From Acinetobacter sp. CFCC 10889 (GTDB taxonomy: Bacteria; Pseudomonadota; Gammaproteobacteria; Pseudomonadales; Moraxellaceae), in assembly GCF_003268395.1 (NCBI RefSeq), contig NZ_LQXQ01000005.1, positions 1-64,000 of the forward strand: a stretch of DNA of 64,000 nt. Reading direction: 5' to 3'. The notes below the pieces were generated by a model. It ran no database searches. It was not told the DNA's origin and saw nothing but the letters and a program-made list of their open reading frames with translations. The stretch's first letter is position 1, and each line of letters opens with the position of its first letter. Position numbers and translations under genes: made by a program. Below, one piece after another: positions 45,769 to 55,740 of this stretch.

Positions 45769-46662
45769 TTAAGATACTTTTTTCTGTTTAGCCGCTGTTG
45801 CATCAGCCAATTGATAAATCAAATCTTGTAAAGCCATCATTTTTTCACGGTTATCGTGATCCCAAGGATGATAATTCGGGCGGAAATAATCAATATAATT
45901 GCCCAATTGCCTACGCAATGCACCCACTTCACCAAAAGTATATTTATACGCTTTTTTCCAACTTGGAAGATCAGTCAATTTTTTCTCATCGATTACGATT
46001 TTGGTAAATACAGGCAGTACAAAGCCCCAAAACACGATGGTTGCAGCGACTAAACCAAAGCTACGCAATAAATAAGCATAAATGCCTTGCCCCATTGCCG
46101 TGTTCCACACATCATAAGCTACAGCTTTATGTTCTGTTTCCTCGAAAGCATGCCAACGCCAAATATTGGCATAATGTTCTTCTGCACCATCAAATAATTC
46201 AGGAATTTGCAACACAGAATCTGCGAGTAACGCTGTGAAATGTTCAAGTGCAATGGTTGCACTAAGCGAATATGATGCAGGTAAATGCTTTTTCATTAAA
46301 CCAAATACACCAAGTACAAAGCTTTCAAACTTCGGTGCAATCGGATTTCGCGCAAACAAAGCACTGTTATAGTCTTCATGCTCACGACCATGCATGGCTT
46401 CTTGACCAATAAATGCAGTTACCGCTTTTTTAAGTTCAGGGTCTTCAACCAAATCACGATGCGCACGTACTGCATCAATAAAGAATCGCTCACCAATTGG
46501 CAAAACAATGGAGAAAGTATTCAATAATGCAGTAAAAATCGGTCCCGCTTCTGTATGCCAATCTGCAATACGATTTGCAGGTAAGTCAAAACGAATATCA
46601 CGGCGAATTGGTAATGGCTCATGATAAACCGTAGATTTAATAAATTTCTGTAGAATACCCAT
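45769..46662 (-). CDS. metal-dependent hydrolase, PF10118 type (ferritin-like)
   Basis: 297 aa. Glu/His pairs sit as in a di-iron helical bundle: GQEAMHGREHEDYN, ATIALEHFTAL and WHAFEETEHKAVAYDVW. A hydrophobic helix is near 205-225 (LVAATIVFWGFVLPVF). This matches the family annotated as predicted metal-dependent hydrolase (COG3687); no reaction is proven. In Acinetobacter such genes lie near lipid-metabolism genes, as here. CAGGATT ribosome site before ATG 46662. Confidence 0.85.
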   Translation of the reverse strand: MGILQKFIKSTVYHEPLPIRRDIRFDLPANRIADWHTEAGPIFTALLNTFSIVLPIGERFFIDAVRAHRDLVEDPELKKAVTAFIGQEAMHGREHEDYNSALFARNPIAPKFESFVLGVFGLMKKHLPASYSLSATIALEHFTALLADSVLQIPELFDGAEEHYANIWRWHAFEETEHKAVAYDVWNTAMGQGIYAYLLRSFGLVAATIVFWGFVLPVFTKIVIDEKKLTDLPSWKKAYKYTFGEVGALRRQLGNYIDYFRPNYHPWDHDNREKMMALQDLIYQLADATAAKQKKVS

Positions 46663-46798
46663 AGCTGAATCCTGTCTATATTTATTTGAATTGACGTGAT
46701 GTCCTTAACAAAATTGTACCCGTATGGGTACAATTCGCTATGTCATTTCAACTCATTTCCATGTCATGAAAATCCATTTTGCTGAATTTGATACAGTT

Positions 46799-47980
46799 TT
46801 AGTCACGGCGATACATGGTAATGACACACGCTCCACCCAAACCGAGGTTATGTTGTAAGGCAATACGGGCATTTGCGACCTGACGTTGATCGGCTGTACC
46901 ACGTAATTGCCACACCAATTCAGTACATTGCGCCAAACCTGTTGCACCCAAAGGATGCCCTTTAGACAATAAACCACCTGATGGGTTAGTGACATATTTA
47001 CCACCATAGGTATTGTCTGCATCCCAAATGAATTTTTCAGCTTCGCCCTCAGGACAAAGCCCCAATGCCTCGTAGGTGAGTAATTCATTAGCCGTAAAAC
47101 AGTCATGTAATTCAATTACATCGACATCTTCTGCACCGATGCCCGCCGCTTCATAGACTTGATTTGCGGCTTGTTTGGTCATGTCATAGCCAACCATTTT
47201 TATCATGCTTTGTTCTTCAAAACTCGAGGCATAATCGGTGGTCATTGACTGCGCTGCGATATAAACAGGATTGGAAATACTATGCTTTTTGGCAAATTCG
47301 TCAGAACATAGAATGACTGCACCTGCGCCACAAGTTGGCGGACAGCATTGAAAACGGGTCAATGGATCGAAGACATTGTCCGATGCCATGATTTCATCTA
47401 ATGACAGCACTTGACCAAATAAGGCATAAGGATTGTTACTCGCATGTTTACGGGCTTTGACTGCAATCTGTCCAAAAGTTTCTTTTTTCGTGCCGTATTT
47501 CCAACGGTACTCACGCCCTGCGCCACCAAACATTTGTGCCGCAGGTGGTGCAGAATTGAAACCTTGTACATTTAACATGACTTGCGCATGTTGCCCCATC
47601 GGTGGTTCACGGTCATTAAATTTTGCGCCCAATGCACCCTTTTCCATCTTCTCAAAACCAAGTGCGAGTACACATTCAGCCAATCCACCTTCAATGGCTT
47701 GACGGGCAAGGAATAAAGCACTTGAACCTGTAGAACAGTTATTATTCACATTGACAATCGGCACACCTGTTAAGCCAAGTTCATAAGCTGCACGCTGTCC
47801 GCAAGTCGAGTCACCATACACATAGCCTGCAAAAACCTGTTCGATTTCATTGTATTGGATATTGGCATCCTGTAAGGCTTTCTGTCCTGCTTCTTTCGCC
47901 ATTTCATAATATTCAGCACTTGCACCCGGTTTGGCGAATTTGGTCATGCCGACACCAATTACATTGACACGTCTTTTCAT
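46799..47980 (-). CDS. SCP-x type thiolase / lipid-transfer protein
   Basis: 393 aa, non-decarboxylating thiolase fold of the SCP-x group. [19 protein letters not shown] leads; the nucleophile Cys is in [17 protein letters not shown], with [19 protein letters not shown] and [20 protein letters not shown] as the other active-site loops. Such enzymes cleave 3-oxoacyl-CoAs of branched or sterol side-chain type. It is the last gene of a minus-strand set with an MFE-2-like enzyme and an acyl-CoA dehydrogenase, supplying the final step of one beta-oxidation round. Confidence 0.9.
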   Translation of the reverse strand: MKRRVNVIGVGMTKFAKPGASAEYYEMAKEAGQKALQDANIQYNEIEQVFAGYVYGDSTCGQRAAYELGLTGVPIVNVNNNCSTGSSALFLARQAIEGGLAECVLALGFEKMEKGALGAKFNDREPPMGQHAQVMLNVQGFNSAPPAAQMFGGAGREYRWKYGTKKETFGQIAVKARKHASNNPYALFGQVLSLDEIMASDNVFDPLTRFQCCPPTCGAGAVILCSDEFAKKHSISNPVYIAAQSMTTDYASSFEEQSMIKMVGYDMTKQAANQVYEAAGIGAEDVDVIELHDCFTANELLTYEALGLCPEGEAEKFIWDADNTYGGKYVTNPSGGLLSKGHPLGATGLAQCTELVWQLRGTADQRQVANARIALQHNLGLGGACVITMYRRD

Positions 47981-48004
47981 TTTATTATCCTGATTTTTAA
48001 AGTC

Positions 48005-48025
48005 CCTTCTCCCTTTGGGAGAAGG
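48005..48025. repeat. short palindromic intergenic repeat
   Basis: CCTTCTCCC-TTT-GGGAGAAGG, followed by TTAGGATGAGGG and T8. This looks like the dispersed palindromic repeat often seen between genes in gammaproteobacteria. It may act as an mRNA-stabilising or attenuating hairpin between the MFE-like gene and the thiolase gene. Confidence 0.6.
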
Positions 48026-48143
48026 TTAGGATGAGGGAAATTTTTTTTATATAAATCCTATCCCTCATACGAAATTCTATTTCTCATCCTTTAAAGTAAG
48101 TGAGAACTTCCATTACGAGTTAAATATGAATTCAATCTTCAAA

Positions 48144-51100
48144 TTAAACTGATCCACTTAAAAACTGCATCTGATGCACCAAACGAATATCACCATCCAC
48201 CACCACATCACCATGCTGATACAAGTCACGAATCTCACGCTGACTTGAAACCAACGCCGCCAAATGATGATCAGACAAGGTCAAAGTCACATCAGCATTG
48301 GCATCGCTACCCTGTTGTACACTGCCATTGGCTAAATTCACTGTCCAAGATTCATTCGGTTCAGTAATGTTAAATTGATAAGTATGGTTTGCATTACTTT
48401 CATCTTTTAAACGATTCTGTAATGCTGTGAAAATTTCAGGTGCTTTTGCTACTTTGGCTGTACTTGTCGGTGCTGCCGCAGCCTGTGTTGTATCTCCTGA
48501 AGCCACACGTGCATCACGTGCCCGATCAATCAGCTTTTTGTCCATATCTTGCAGTACGATCAACTTATTGGACGCCATCACATTGCCACCAATTTTTAGC
48601 TGACCACCAAAGAACAACTTTTGTACATCGGCAAGTGAGCCATTAAACACGGTTGGCACATGCTCCTCATCCATTTCAAGGGTCACATCAGGATTGGCAA
48701 CCTCGCCTGCACCTGCACTACCTGCACCATTTTTCAGGTCAATAAACCAAGTCGATTCAGGATTTTTCAGTTTAAATTGGAATGAAGTTTTGGTTTTATC
48801 GACAATGCCTGCTGTATTTGCAATATGTTGATTTACCGCAGTAAAGACATCCGCAAGCGTGATCTCCGTATTTACTGTAGAAGCTGAGTTTGTTGTGCTG
48901 TCGGATGATCCTGCATTACTGCCATTGGCAATACGTTGATTTTTCGCGTCAGCAAATAATTTAGAATCAATCTCTTGCAATACAATCAGCTTATTGGAAG
49001 CCATAACATTGCCACCAATTTTCAACTGACCGCCAAAAAACAACTTTTGCACATCGGCCAATGAACTTGTCACCACCGTTTCAAGGTGCTCTTCATCCAT
49101 TTCAAGTGTCACATCCGCATTAGCAATTTCACCCTGCGTACATGAGCCCGCACCATTTTTCAGATCAAGCGTCCACATTGAATCAGGATTTTTGAGTTTG
49201 AATAAGAATGAAGTCTTGGTTTTATCCACCAATTCAGGATGTTGTGCGACATGCTCTGCAATGACTTTAAACACATCTTTGGCAATTAAACGATCAGGTT
49301 CATTAGAAGTCTGTACTGCCTGAACAGATGCTTGCTCAGTTTTTGCTTTGGCTTTTGCCTTAGGAATTTCTGTATATAATTCAATGGCAGCATTCTTAAT
49401 CACCACTTCATTACGTTCTTTCACCCATGTTTCAAAAATGATTTTTGTATCCGATTCTTTCCACATTTTGGTGACAAGGGTATCGCCCGGATAGACACTC
49501 TTGGCAAAACGTACTTTGATACTTTTGAAATAACGTCCATCATTATTGCTAAATGCTTTAATCACATGGCGACCACTAAAACCAAAAGTACATAAGCCAT
49601 GTAAAATTGGACGATCAAAACCAAAAGCTTTGGCAAATGCAGGATCGGCATGCAAAGGATTCCAATCGCCTGATAAACGATACAACAGTGTTTGATTCAC
49701 ATCAGTTTTTTCTTCAATCACAGCATCAGGTTCGCGCTCAGGTGCAACATTGATTTCGGTCGAATCACCACGATCACCGCCCCAACCGCCTGCACCACGT
49801 ACAAATGCGGTCATTTCGTTGTAAATGAGTTCTTCACCATTTTCATCTTTAGACGAAATTGCAAAAGTGACCACAGCATTTGGATCTTTGTCATAGGCAC
49901 TTTTTAAAGTGAAGGTATGCTGTAGCTTGGCATGTGGCGGTAAAGGTCGTTTAATTTCGGTATATTGCTCACCATGTAGCACACGGTCGAAACCATAATT
50001 CATACCCGGAAGTGAAACGCCCTGTTTTGCCATTTGCAACATGGCATTCATTTGTGGCATCACGCCATAAGTTGGAAAGGCTTGGAATTCACTGCCCAAC
50101 TCATAGACATAGGCAAGTTCTGAACTGTCCAATGGATTTTGTGCCGCACCAATGCCCAATGCATAAAGTGACAAATCACGTTCATCATAAGACGATTCAA
50201 TCTCAAGTTTGGCTTTAGATGCAACATCCAAGTCGATGAATTCATTACCGCCTAAGTTTGGATGGTTGATACCTTCAAGAATCGGCGTGAATGATTCTGT
50301 GGTTGAAGTAGGATGAGTTGATTCTGTGAAATCGGTAATTTTGTCCCAATGCCGTGCCACATCATCGACATTGAATGGGCGTTTGTTCGGGAAAATATAA
50401 CCCTCTGTACGCTCCCAACGCAGTTTAGCAACGAAGCCTGCCCCGACTTCAAATAAGCCTTTATTTTCCTTGCAATCTTCATGAGCAAGCCAAGCCACCA
50501 AAGGACTCACCGCTTCAGGTTTGAGCAAAGCCAATAAATCAGGTGGCATCACGGTTTCAGTCAAACGTGACGCTGCTAAGGGCGCAATGGTATTGACGAA
50601 AATGTTTTTACTGCGACCTTCTTCCGCTAAACAGTTGGCTAAACCAAGAATACCCAATTTTGCCGCACAATAATTGGCTTGACCGAAGTTTCCGTAAATC
50701 CCTGCGGCTGAAGTCGTCATGATAATACGACCATAACCTTTTTCACGCATGATTGGCCAAGCTGCATGTGAGACACTTTTTGAACCATTCAAATGTACAC
50801 GCATGATCAGATCCCAATCCTGCTCAGTCATTTTGGCAAAACTGACATCCCGTAAAATCCCTGCATTATTAATGACAATATCCACAGTACCAAAATGATC
50901 TAATGCAGTTTGAACAATGGCTTCACCATTTTCCACCGAGTCATAATTGGCAACCGCTTCACCGCCTGCGGCACGAATTTCTTCCACGACTTTGTCGGCC
51001 GCCGATGAAGACTGACCTGATCCATGTGCGCCACCACCCAAGTCATTCACCACCACTTTACAGCCTCGTGCTGCAAGGGTGAGTGCATGTTGTCGTCCTA

Positions 51101-51158
51101 AGCCACCACCTGCACCTGTGACAATGGCTACACGTCCATCAAAACGTAATTCTGACAT
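48144..51158 (-). CDS. multifunctional SDR - MaoC hydratase - SCP2 x3 beta-oxidation enzyme
   Basis: 1004 aa. Residues 1-300 are a short-chain dehydrogenase: TGAGGGLG at 14-21, NNAG at 97-100, S150, Y163-x3-K167. Residues about 300-600 hold a MaoC-type enoyl-CoA hydratase 2 with YRLSGDWNPLHADP (D498, H503). Three SCP2 sterol-carrier domains follow at about 626-738, 768-880 and 905-1000; the first two are nearly identical over NPDVTLEMDEEH and SLADVQKLFFGG. The order matches eukaryotic MFE-2 (HSD17B4), which has only one SCP2 domain. It would hydrate an enoyl-CoA and oxidise the 3-hydroxyacyl-CoA, between the dehydrogenase and the thiolase. Missense changes in key residues were not seen. Confidence 0.92.
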   Translation of the reverse strand: MSELRFDGRVAIVTGAGGGLGRQHALTLAARGCKVVVNDLGGGAHGSGQSSSAADKVVEEIRAAGGEAVANYDSVENGEAIVQTALDHFGTVDIVINNAGILRDVSFAKMTEQDWDLIMRVHLNGSKSVSHAAWPIMREKGYGRIIMTTSAAGIYGNFGQANYCAAKLGILGLANCLAEEGRSKNIFVNTIAPLAASRLTETVMPPDLLALLKPEAVSPLVAWLAHEDCKENKGLFEVGAGFVAKLRWERTEGYIFPNKRPFNVDDVARHWDKITDFTESTHPTSTTESFTPILEGINHPNLGGNEFIDLDVASKAKLEIESSYDERDLSLYALGIGAAQNPLDSSELAYVYELGSEFQAFPTYGVMPQMNAMLQMAKQGVSLPGMNYGFDRVLHGEQYTEIKRPLPPHAKLQHTFTLKSAYDKDPNAVVTFAISSKDENGEELIYNEMTAFVRGAGGWGGDRGDSTEINVAPEREPDAVIEEKTDVNQTLLYRLSGDWNPLHADPAFAKAFGFDRPILHGLCTFGFSGRHVIKAFSNNDGRYFKSIKVRFAKSVYPGDTLVTKMWKESDTKIIFETWVKERNEVVIKNAAIELYTEIPKAKAKAKTEQASVQAVQTSNEPDRLIAKDVFKVIAEHVAQHPELVDKTKTSFLFKLKNPDSMWTLDLKNGAGSCTQGEIANADVTLEMDEEHLETVVTSSLADVQKLFFGGQLKIGGNVMASNKLIVLQEIDSKLFADAKNQRIANGSNAGSSDSTTNSASTVNTEITLADVFTAVNQHIANTAGIVDKTKTSFQFKLKNPESTWFIDLKNGAGSAGAGEVANPDVTLEMDEEHVPTVFNGSLADVQKLFFGGQLKIGGNVMASNKLIVLQDMDKKLIDRARDARVASGDTTQAAAAPTSTAKVAKAPEIFTALQNRLKDESNANHTYQFNITEPNESWTVNLANGSVQQGSDANADVTLTLSDHHLAALVSSQREIRDLYQHGDVVVDGDIRLVHQMQFLSGSV

Positions 51159-51239
51159 TTTTATATCCCTGATTTGATTATTTTATTGTTTAACTTACAT
51201 CTATCCATAACCAAAAATAAATTTTAATCAATGGAAGTT

Positions 51240-51280
51240 CCCCTCTTTTTAAAGATGAGAAGCTTGCTTCGCAAGAGGGG
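51240..51280. repeat. intergenic hairpin repeat
   Basis: CCCCTCTT...AAGAGGGG (8-bp arms) enclosing AAGCTTGCTT. It lies between the acyl-CoA dehydrogenase and the MFE-like gene. Similar in style to the repeat at 48005. Confidence 0.5.
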
Positions 51281-51314
51281 GAGATTTTGGGTATTCATTA
51301 ATGCCTATCACTAT

Positions 51315-52490
51315 TTAAATCGTCCGTGAAATCAACTCTTTCATGATTTCATTGGTACCACCATAAATACGATTTGGACGCATATCCAAATACGCACGGG
51401 CGATTGGATATTCCATCATATAACCATAGCCACCATGCAATTGCAGACACTCATCGACCACTTTACAGGCAAGATCAGATACCCAATATTTCGCTGTACA
51501 TGCGGCTTCAATTGACAGTTCATTCTTCAAAACAAGCTGCATACACTGATCAACAAACGTCCGTGCAATTTGAACTTCAGAACGCATTTCCGCCAATTTA
51601 AAACGAGTATTTTGGAATGCAGAAACAGGTTTTCCAAACGCTTTACGCTGTTTGACATACTCTACTGTACTTGCCAAAGCAAACTCTGCACCTGCTGCAC
51701 AAATGATACCGATCATCATCCGTTCCCATGCTAACTCTTTCATTAACATGATAAAGCCCATGCCTTCCATACCCAGTAAATTACTTTTTGGAATACGCAC
51801 ATTATCAAAGAACAATTCGCACGTATCCTGACCATGCAAACCCACTTTCTTCAATGGTTTCCCTTTGGTAAATCCTGCACGGGATGCTTCGATTATCACC
51901 AAAGATACATTCTGTGCTTCGCTCTCGCCCTTACCTGTTTTGACCGCAACCACAGCCATATCGCACAGATAACCATTGGTAATGAAAATCTTAGAACCAT
52001 TGATAATATAATCATCACCATCTTCAACGGCTGTCGTACGCAAAGCTTGTAAATCAGAACCTGTCCCCGGCTCAGTCATCGCAATCGCACCCACCACCTC
52101 ACCTGTTGCCATTTTCGGCAACCAATCTTGCTTCTGTTGCTCATTTCCAAAGTTGTTAATGTAATTTGCCACAATATCCGAATGTAGCGAAAAACCTGAT
52201 GCAGAATCTCCGACGCGTGCCTGTTCTTCCATCAAAATCATTGAATACAAACGATCTACACCTGAGCCACCATATTCCTCAGGCATCGTGCAACATAGCA
52301 AGCCTAATTCACCTGCCCGATTCCATAAATTACGGTCTAAATGCTGCTGCGCTGCCCATTTTTCATTGTGTGGTGCAATTTCAGTTTCAAAGAAACGCCG
52401 TGCGGTTTGACGAAATTGTTCATGTTCAGTACTGAATAAAGTGCGGGGAATCATTGGTGCGACAAGTTGTGGAATATTTAAAGCTGACAT
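51315..52490 (-). CDS. acyl-CoA dehydrogenase
   Basis: FAD enzyme for the first beta-oxidation step. 391 aa. The N-terminal helical domain, the middle strand domain with AIAMTEPGTGSDLQAL (FAD/substrate loop) and the C-terminal domain with LQLHGGYGYMMEYPIAR and YGGTNEIMKELIS are all typical. The catalytic Glu sits in IYGGTNEI. Members with this ending are named for long, medium or branched chains; the chain length is not told by sequence. First gene of the minus-strand lipid set; the MFE-like gene is next, 156 bp on. Confidence 0.93.
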   Translation of the reverse strand: MSALNIPQLVAPMIPRTLFSTEHEQFRQTARRFFETEIAPHNEKWAAQQHLDRNLWNRAGELGLLCCTMPEEYGGSGVDRLYSMILMEEQARVGDSASGFSLHSDIVANYINNFGNEQQKQDWLPKMATGEVVGAIAMTEPGTGSDLQALRTTAVEDGDDYIINGSKIFITNGYLCDMAVVAVKTGKGESEAQNVSLVIIEASRAGFTKGKPLKKVGLHGQDTCELFFDNVRIPKSNLLGMEGMGFIMLMKELAWERMMIGIICAAGAEFALASTVEYVKQRKAFGKPVSAFQNTRFKLAEMRSEVQIARTFVDQCMQLVLKNELSIEAACTAKYWVSDLACKVVDECLQLHGGYGYMMEYPIARAYLDMRPNRIYGGTNEIMKELISRTI

Positions 52491-53201
52491 TACATTTCCT
52501 TTGAATTGGTTTTATTTTTCTGGCGGTTGAAAGTTAAAAACTTAAACTTAAAAAATTAACTTTCATCTCTAGTTTTAAAATGTGGATGATTTTTCGTCAA
52601 TTGTATTAAAGATAGCTCAATTCATAAAAATGATGCTTTTTGCCAAGTTTAAATTGATCGAACAAGGTTATTGAGAATAATTATCCAATGTTCTACGATG
52701 GATTCTATAATCGTTAAATAGAGCCAATTGATTTTTTTTATCTGGTTATTTGATCTTTCAAGACTCATTTTTAAGCTCAGATGATCGTTTAAAATGCAAC
52801 TACATTGAAAATAGTACTTGTGATTTCTACAAAAATTTTTAAATTATTTCATCGTTACTCTTTGTAATTTCACTCTATTTTTTAGACAAAAAAGCTCACT
52901 AAAACTTTCTATAGAGTCCGATTTTTCACCATTAAAAAATAAATCTTAATATTTTATTTAAGTCAAACTTATCAATATAAATATATGATTCATTTAAATT
53001 TAAAATTTTCTAGTCTAAATAATAAACTACACCGTTTACACTTTTTTCACTTTTTCAATTCTTAGAGTATTTACTCTTATTTTTTATATGTTATTTTGTA
53101 AAAAGAGGTAAAATTCAAACTCTATTTGTAAGTTACAAATATTCTAAGTTTTGTTTACAAATGCTTCAAATCATTCATTTTATGGCTAGGGAAAAACTAA
53201 A
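52491..53201. other. 711-bp divergent regulatory region, no gene
   Basis: Very AT-rich. It separates the minus-strand beta-oxidation set from the plus-strand FadL-like gene and must carry both promoters. It contains the inverted repeat at 52528-52565. No coding frame, RNA gene or mobile element seen. Confidence 0.65.
52528..52565. promoter_or_regulatory. 10-bp inverted repeat upstream of the acyl-CoA dehydrogenase
   Basis: TGAAAGTTAA (52528-52537) and TTAACTTTCA (52556-52565) are exact complements with 18 bp between, 38-75 bp before the start codon. Candidate regulator site or leader hairpin for the lipid operon. Confidence 0.45.
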
Positions 53202-54713
53202 ATGAAATTAAAAACGCTAACTACTGCTATTTTATTTGCAACATTACCTGCAACAAGTATTTTTGCTGCAGCGCTAGATCGATCTGGTCAATCGATGTCC
53301 GCTTTTTTACAACCTGATAACTATTTTGAAGCAGGTCTTTCTGTTTTAGATCCAACTGTTGAAGGTCGTGAAGCTGGAACAAGTGAAACACGCCGTAATA
53401 TTGAAGATATGGGTGAAGATTATTATTTCCCATCAGCAGCGTTAAAACTTCAATTGACAGACAATATTTCTTTTGGTCTTTTATATGATCAACCTTTTGG
53501 TGCAGATGCGAAATATCATGGAAGTAATGTTTTCGTTTCAAATCCAGGAGCAGATACTGTTTTAAGCAATGCTAGTGTTACCAATCTAGCAAATGCAACA
53601 CTAAAACCGCTTAGTGCCGAACAACGTGTTGGCTTAGCTCTCAAATCCCAAGGAGTAGATTTAACTTCTGCTCAAGGGCAAGCGATATATCAACAAACTT
53701 TAACAGCCTACAATGGAAGTCCTGAAGCTAAAAAGAAAATAGATGATGGCGTATTAGCAGGAATTGAAAAAACAGTTAAAGGTACTTTAGCACCAATTGA
53801 TGCTGGACTTGGTAAGGGTGTTACTCAAGTTGAAGTCGATACTCAAAACTTATCGATGATTTTCGGTTTCCAACCTATTAAAAATATTAACCTCTATGGT
53901 GGTGCTGCATACCAAACCATTAAAGGTAAAGTTAGTTTACGTGGTCAAGCGTATAGTCTCTATAATGGCTATGATGCATCAATCAAAGAAACTGGCGGTG
54001 TAGGTTGGTTAGCAGGGGCTTCATATCAAATTCCTGAAATTGCCTTAAAAGCATCGATCACATATCGCTCTGAAATCGATCATGATGTAAGTGCAGTTGA
54101 AACACTTTCTGCTGAATCTGCTTTGGACTCAAATCCCGCTGTACTTACGGCATTAAAAATCACTGAAGAGGATTACAAAAAAATCAAAGCACCTGGTAAA
54201 ACTAAAATTACCACACCACAATCAGTCAATTTAGACTTACAAACTGGTATTATGGAAAATACGGTTGCCTTTGCCAATATCCGTTGGGTCAATTGGAAAG
54301 ACTTCTCAATTCAACCTCATAAATTCGGTGAAATCTCTAAACTGGTTGGTCCTTTAGTTAAACAGGATAAAGGCTTTAATCTCGTTGAATACTCAGATGA
54401 TCAGTGGTCTGTCAATGCAGGTGTTGGTCGTAAACTAAATGACAAATGGGCAGGTACAGCTTCTGTCGGTTGGGACTCTGGTGCAGGCGATCCAGTTTCT
54501 ACACTTGGTCCAACAGAAGGCTATTGGAATGTCGGTTTAGGCGTTCAATTTAACCCTACACCTGCAACCTTTATCGCTGGCGGTGTAAAATACTTCTGGT
54601 TAGGTGATGCTAAAGCACAAACAGGTGCACAAGCAGGTGGAAGCGAATATGTTGCTGAATTTACAGATAACAATGCGATCGCTTATGGTTTAAAATTAGG
54701 TTATAAATTCTAA
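53202..54713 (+). CDS. OmpP1/FadL-family outer-membrane transporter
   Basis: 503 aa beta-barrel for hydrophobic compounds, longer than its paralog at 20007 because of an inserted helical loop (about 110-190, with LTSAQGQAIYQQTL). A signal peptide precedes LDRSGQSMSAFLQPDNYFEA; SFGLLYDQPFGADAKYHG and the C-terminal AYGLKLGYKF are FadL-type. Divergent from an acyl-CoA dehydrogenase operon, so it is probably the importer that feeds it. Whether it takes fatty acids or sterol-like compounds is not known. Confidence 0.9.
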   Translation: MKLKTLTTAILFATLPATSIFAAALDRSGQSMSAFLQPDNYFEAGLSVLDPTVEGREAGTSETRRNIEDMGEDYYFPSAALKLQLTDNISFGLLYDQPFGADAKYHGSNVFVSNPGADTVLSNASVTNLANATLKPLSAEQRVGLALKSQGVDLTSAQGQAIYQQTLTAYNGSPEAKKKIDDGVLAGIEKTVKGTLAPIDAGLGKGVTQVEVDTQNLSMIFGFQPIKNINLYGGAAYQTIKGKVSLRGQAYSLYNGYDASIKETGGVGWLAGASYQIPEIALKASITYRSEIDHDVSAVETLSAESALDSNPAVLTALKITEEDYKKIKAPGKTKITTPQSVNLDLQTGIMENTVAFANIRWVNWKDFSIQPHKFGEISKLVGPLVKQDKGFNLVEYSDDQWSVNAGVGRKLNDKWAGTASVGWDSGAGDPVSTLGPTEGYWNVGLGVQFNPTPATFIAGGVKYFWLGDAKAQTGAQAGGSEYVAEFTDNNAIAYGLKLGYKF

Positions 54714-54725
54714 GCATTAACCTTA

Positions 54726-54753
54726 TAAAAATCACAACATTGTGGGATTTTTT
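54726..54753 (+). terminator. weak terminator after the FadL-like gene
   Basis: AAAATCACAA and TTGTGGGATTTT pair with a two-base bulge and are followed by T6. Confidence 0.6.
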
Positions 54754-54798
54754 ATTTCAACTCTTCATATACACTTTTAAACTTTAAAATACTCAGGC

Positions 54799-55413
54799 TT
54801 AAAAGTCATAAAATAGAACTTCACCAGTTTCGAGTGAATATTCCGCACCAATCACTTTTAACTTCCCTTTTGCAATCAAACTTTCAAGTACGGCTGAACC
54901 ATGTCGTAACTGATTTACAGAAGCAAATACATTTGACTTCACTGCATGCATAGATAATTTTTCAAGATCATCTTTTAACTCTGTTTGCATCAAAATTTCA
55001 ACAGAAGGACGGACACGATTCACAATCGACATTAGGTTTGCTGAAGGCGGTGTATTAGGATTTTTGAGTGCTTCTATCGTTGAGTGAATCGCACCACAAT
55101 GGCTATGTCCTAGCACAATGACCAAAGGACAACCAAAACTCTCTGCAGCAAACTCTACACTGCCCACTTGTGATGGCGCAACGATATTCCCTGCCACACG
55201 AATCACGAATAAATCACCAAAACCTTGGTCAAATACCATCTCCGCAGGAACTCGTGAGTCTGAACATCCTAAAATAATGGCAAAAGGTTCCTGACTACCT
55301 ACCATTTCTGTTCGTTGTTGGTGTGTCAAAAACTTATTATGATTTGTTTCGCCATGAGCAAAGCGTTCATTACCCTGTTTCAAACGTTCTAAAGCTTCTT
55401 GAGCAGTTAGCAT
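54799..55413 (-). CDS. beta-class carbonic anhydrase
   Basis: Interconverts CO2 and bicarbonate; cytoplasmic. 204 aa. Zinc ligands are in ILGCSDSRVPAEMVF (Cys, with the Asp-Arg dyad) and VLGHSHCGAI (His and Cys). Family members are named can or cynT; the nearby genes do not include cyanase, so Can-like is more likely. ATG 55413 has only a weak ribosome site. Confidence 0.93.
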   Translation of the reverse strand: MLTAQEALERLKQGNERFAHGETNHNKFLTHQQRTEMVGSQEPFAIILGCSDSRVPAEMVFDQGFGDLFVIRVAGNIVAPSQVGSVEFAAESFGCPLVIVLGHSHCGAIHSTIEALKNPNTPPSANLMSIVNRVRPSVEILMQTELKDDLEKLSMHAVKSNVFASVNQLRHGSAVLESLIAKGKLKVIGAEYSLETGEVLFYDF

Positions 55414-55740
55414 GTGTCATCAGTTCCATTGTGTGGAGATATATTTAATTTTAATACTGTCAATTTTGATTGTCACTGACTAAAAATAAACTCTGTTACA
55501 AATTAAGTTAAGTGTTATGTTTTCATTCAAACAGATAAACATTGACCAATTATGATACAAAATATAAAAATACTTTGAACCAATCGACACTTTAACCACA
55601 TCCAACAGATGATTTAATCAACAACAAGCGATAAAAACTAACATTTTATGCAAAATATACCAAGACTTTAGCAAAACTAGGTCATCAAAAAATTGCATTT
55701 GCTTTATATAATGGTGAATTGTTTAAAAGGAATCTGATTC
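55414..55740. other. 327-bp divergent intergenic region, no gene
   Basis: Promoters for the carbonic anhydrase (minus) and the secreted hydrolase (plus) must lie here. I see no RNA gene, repeat or coding frame. Confidence 0.6.
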
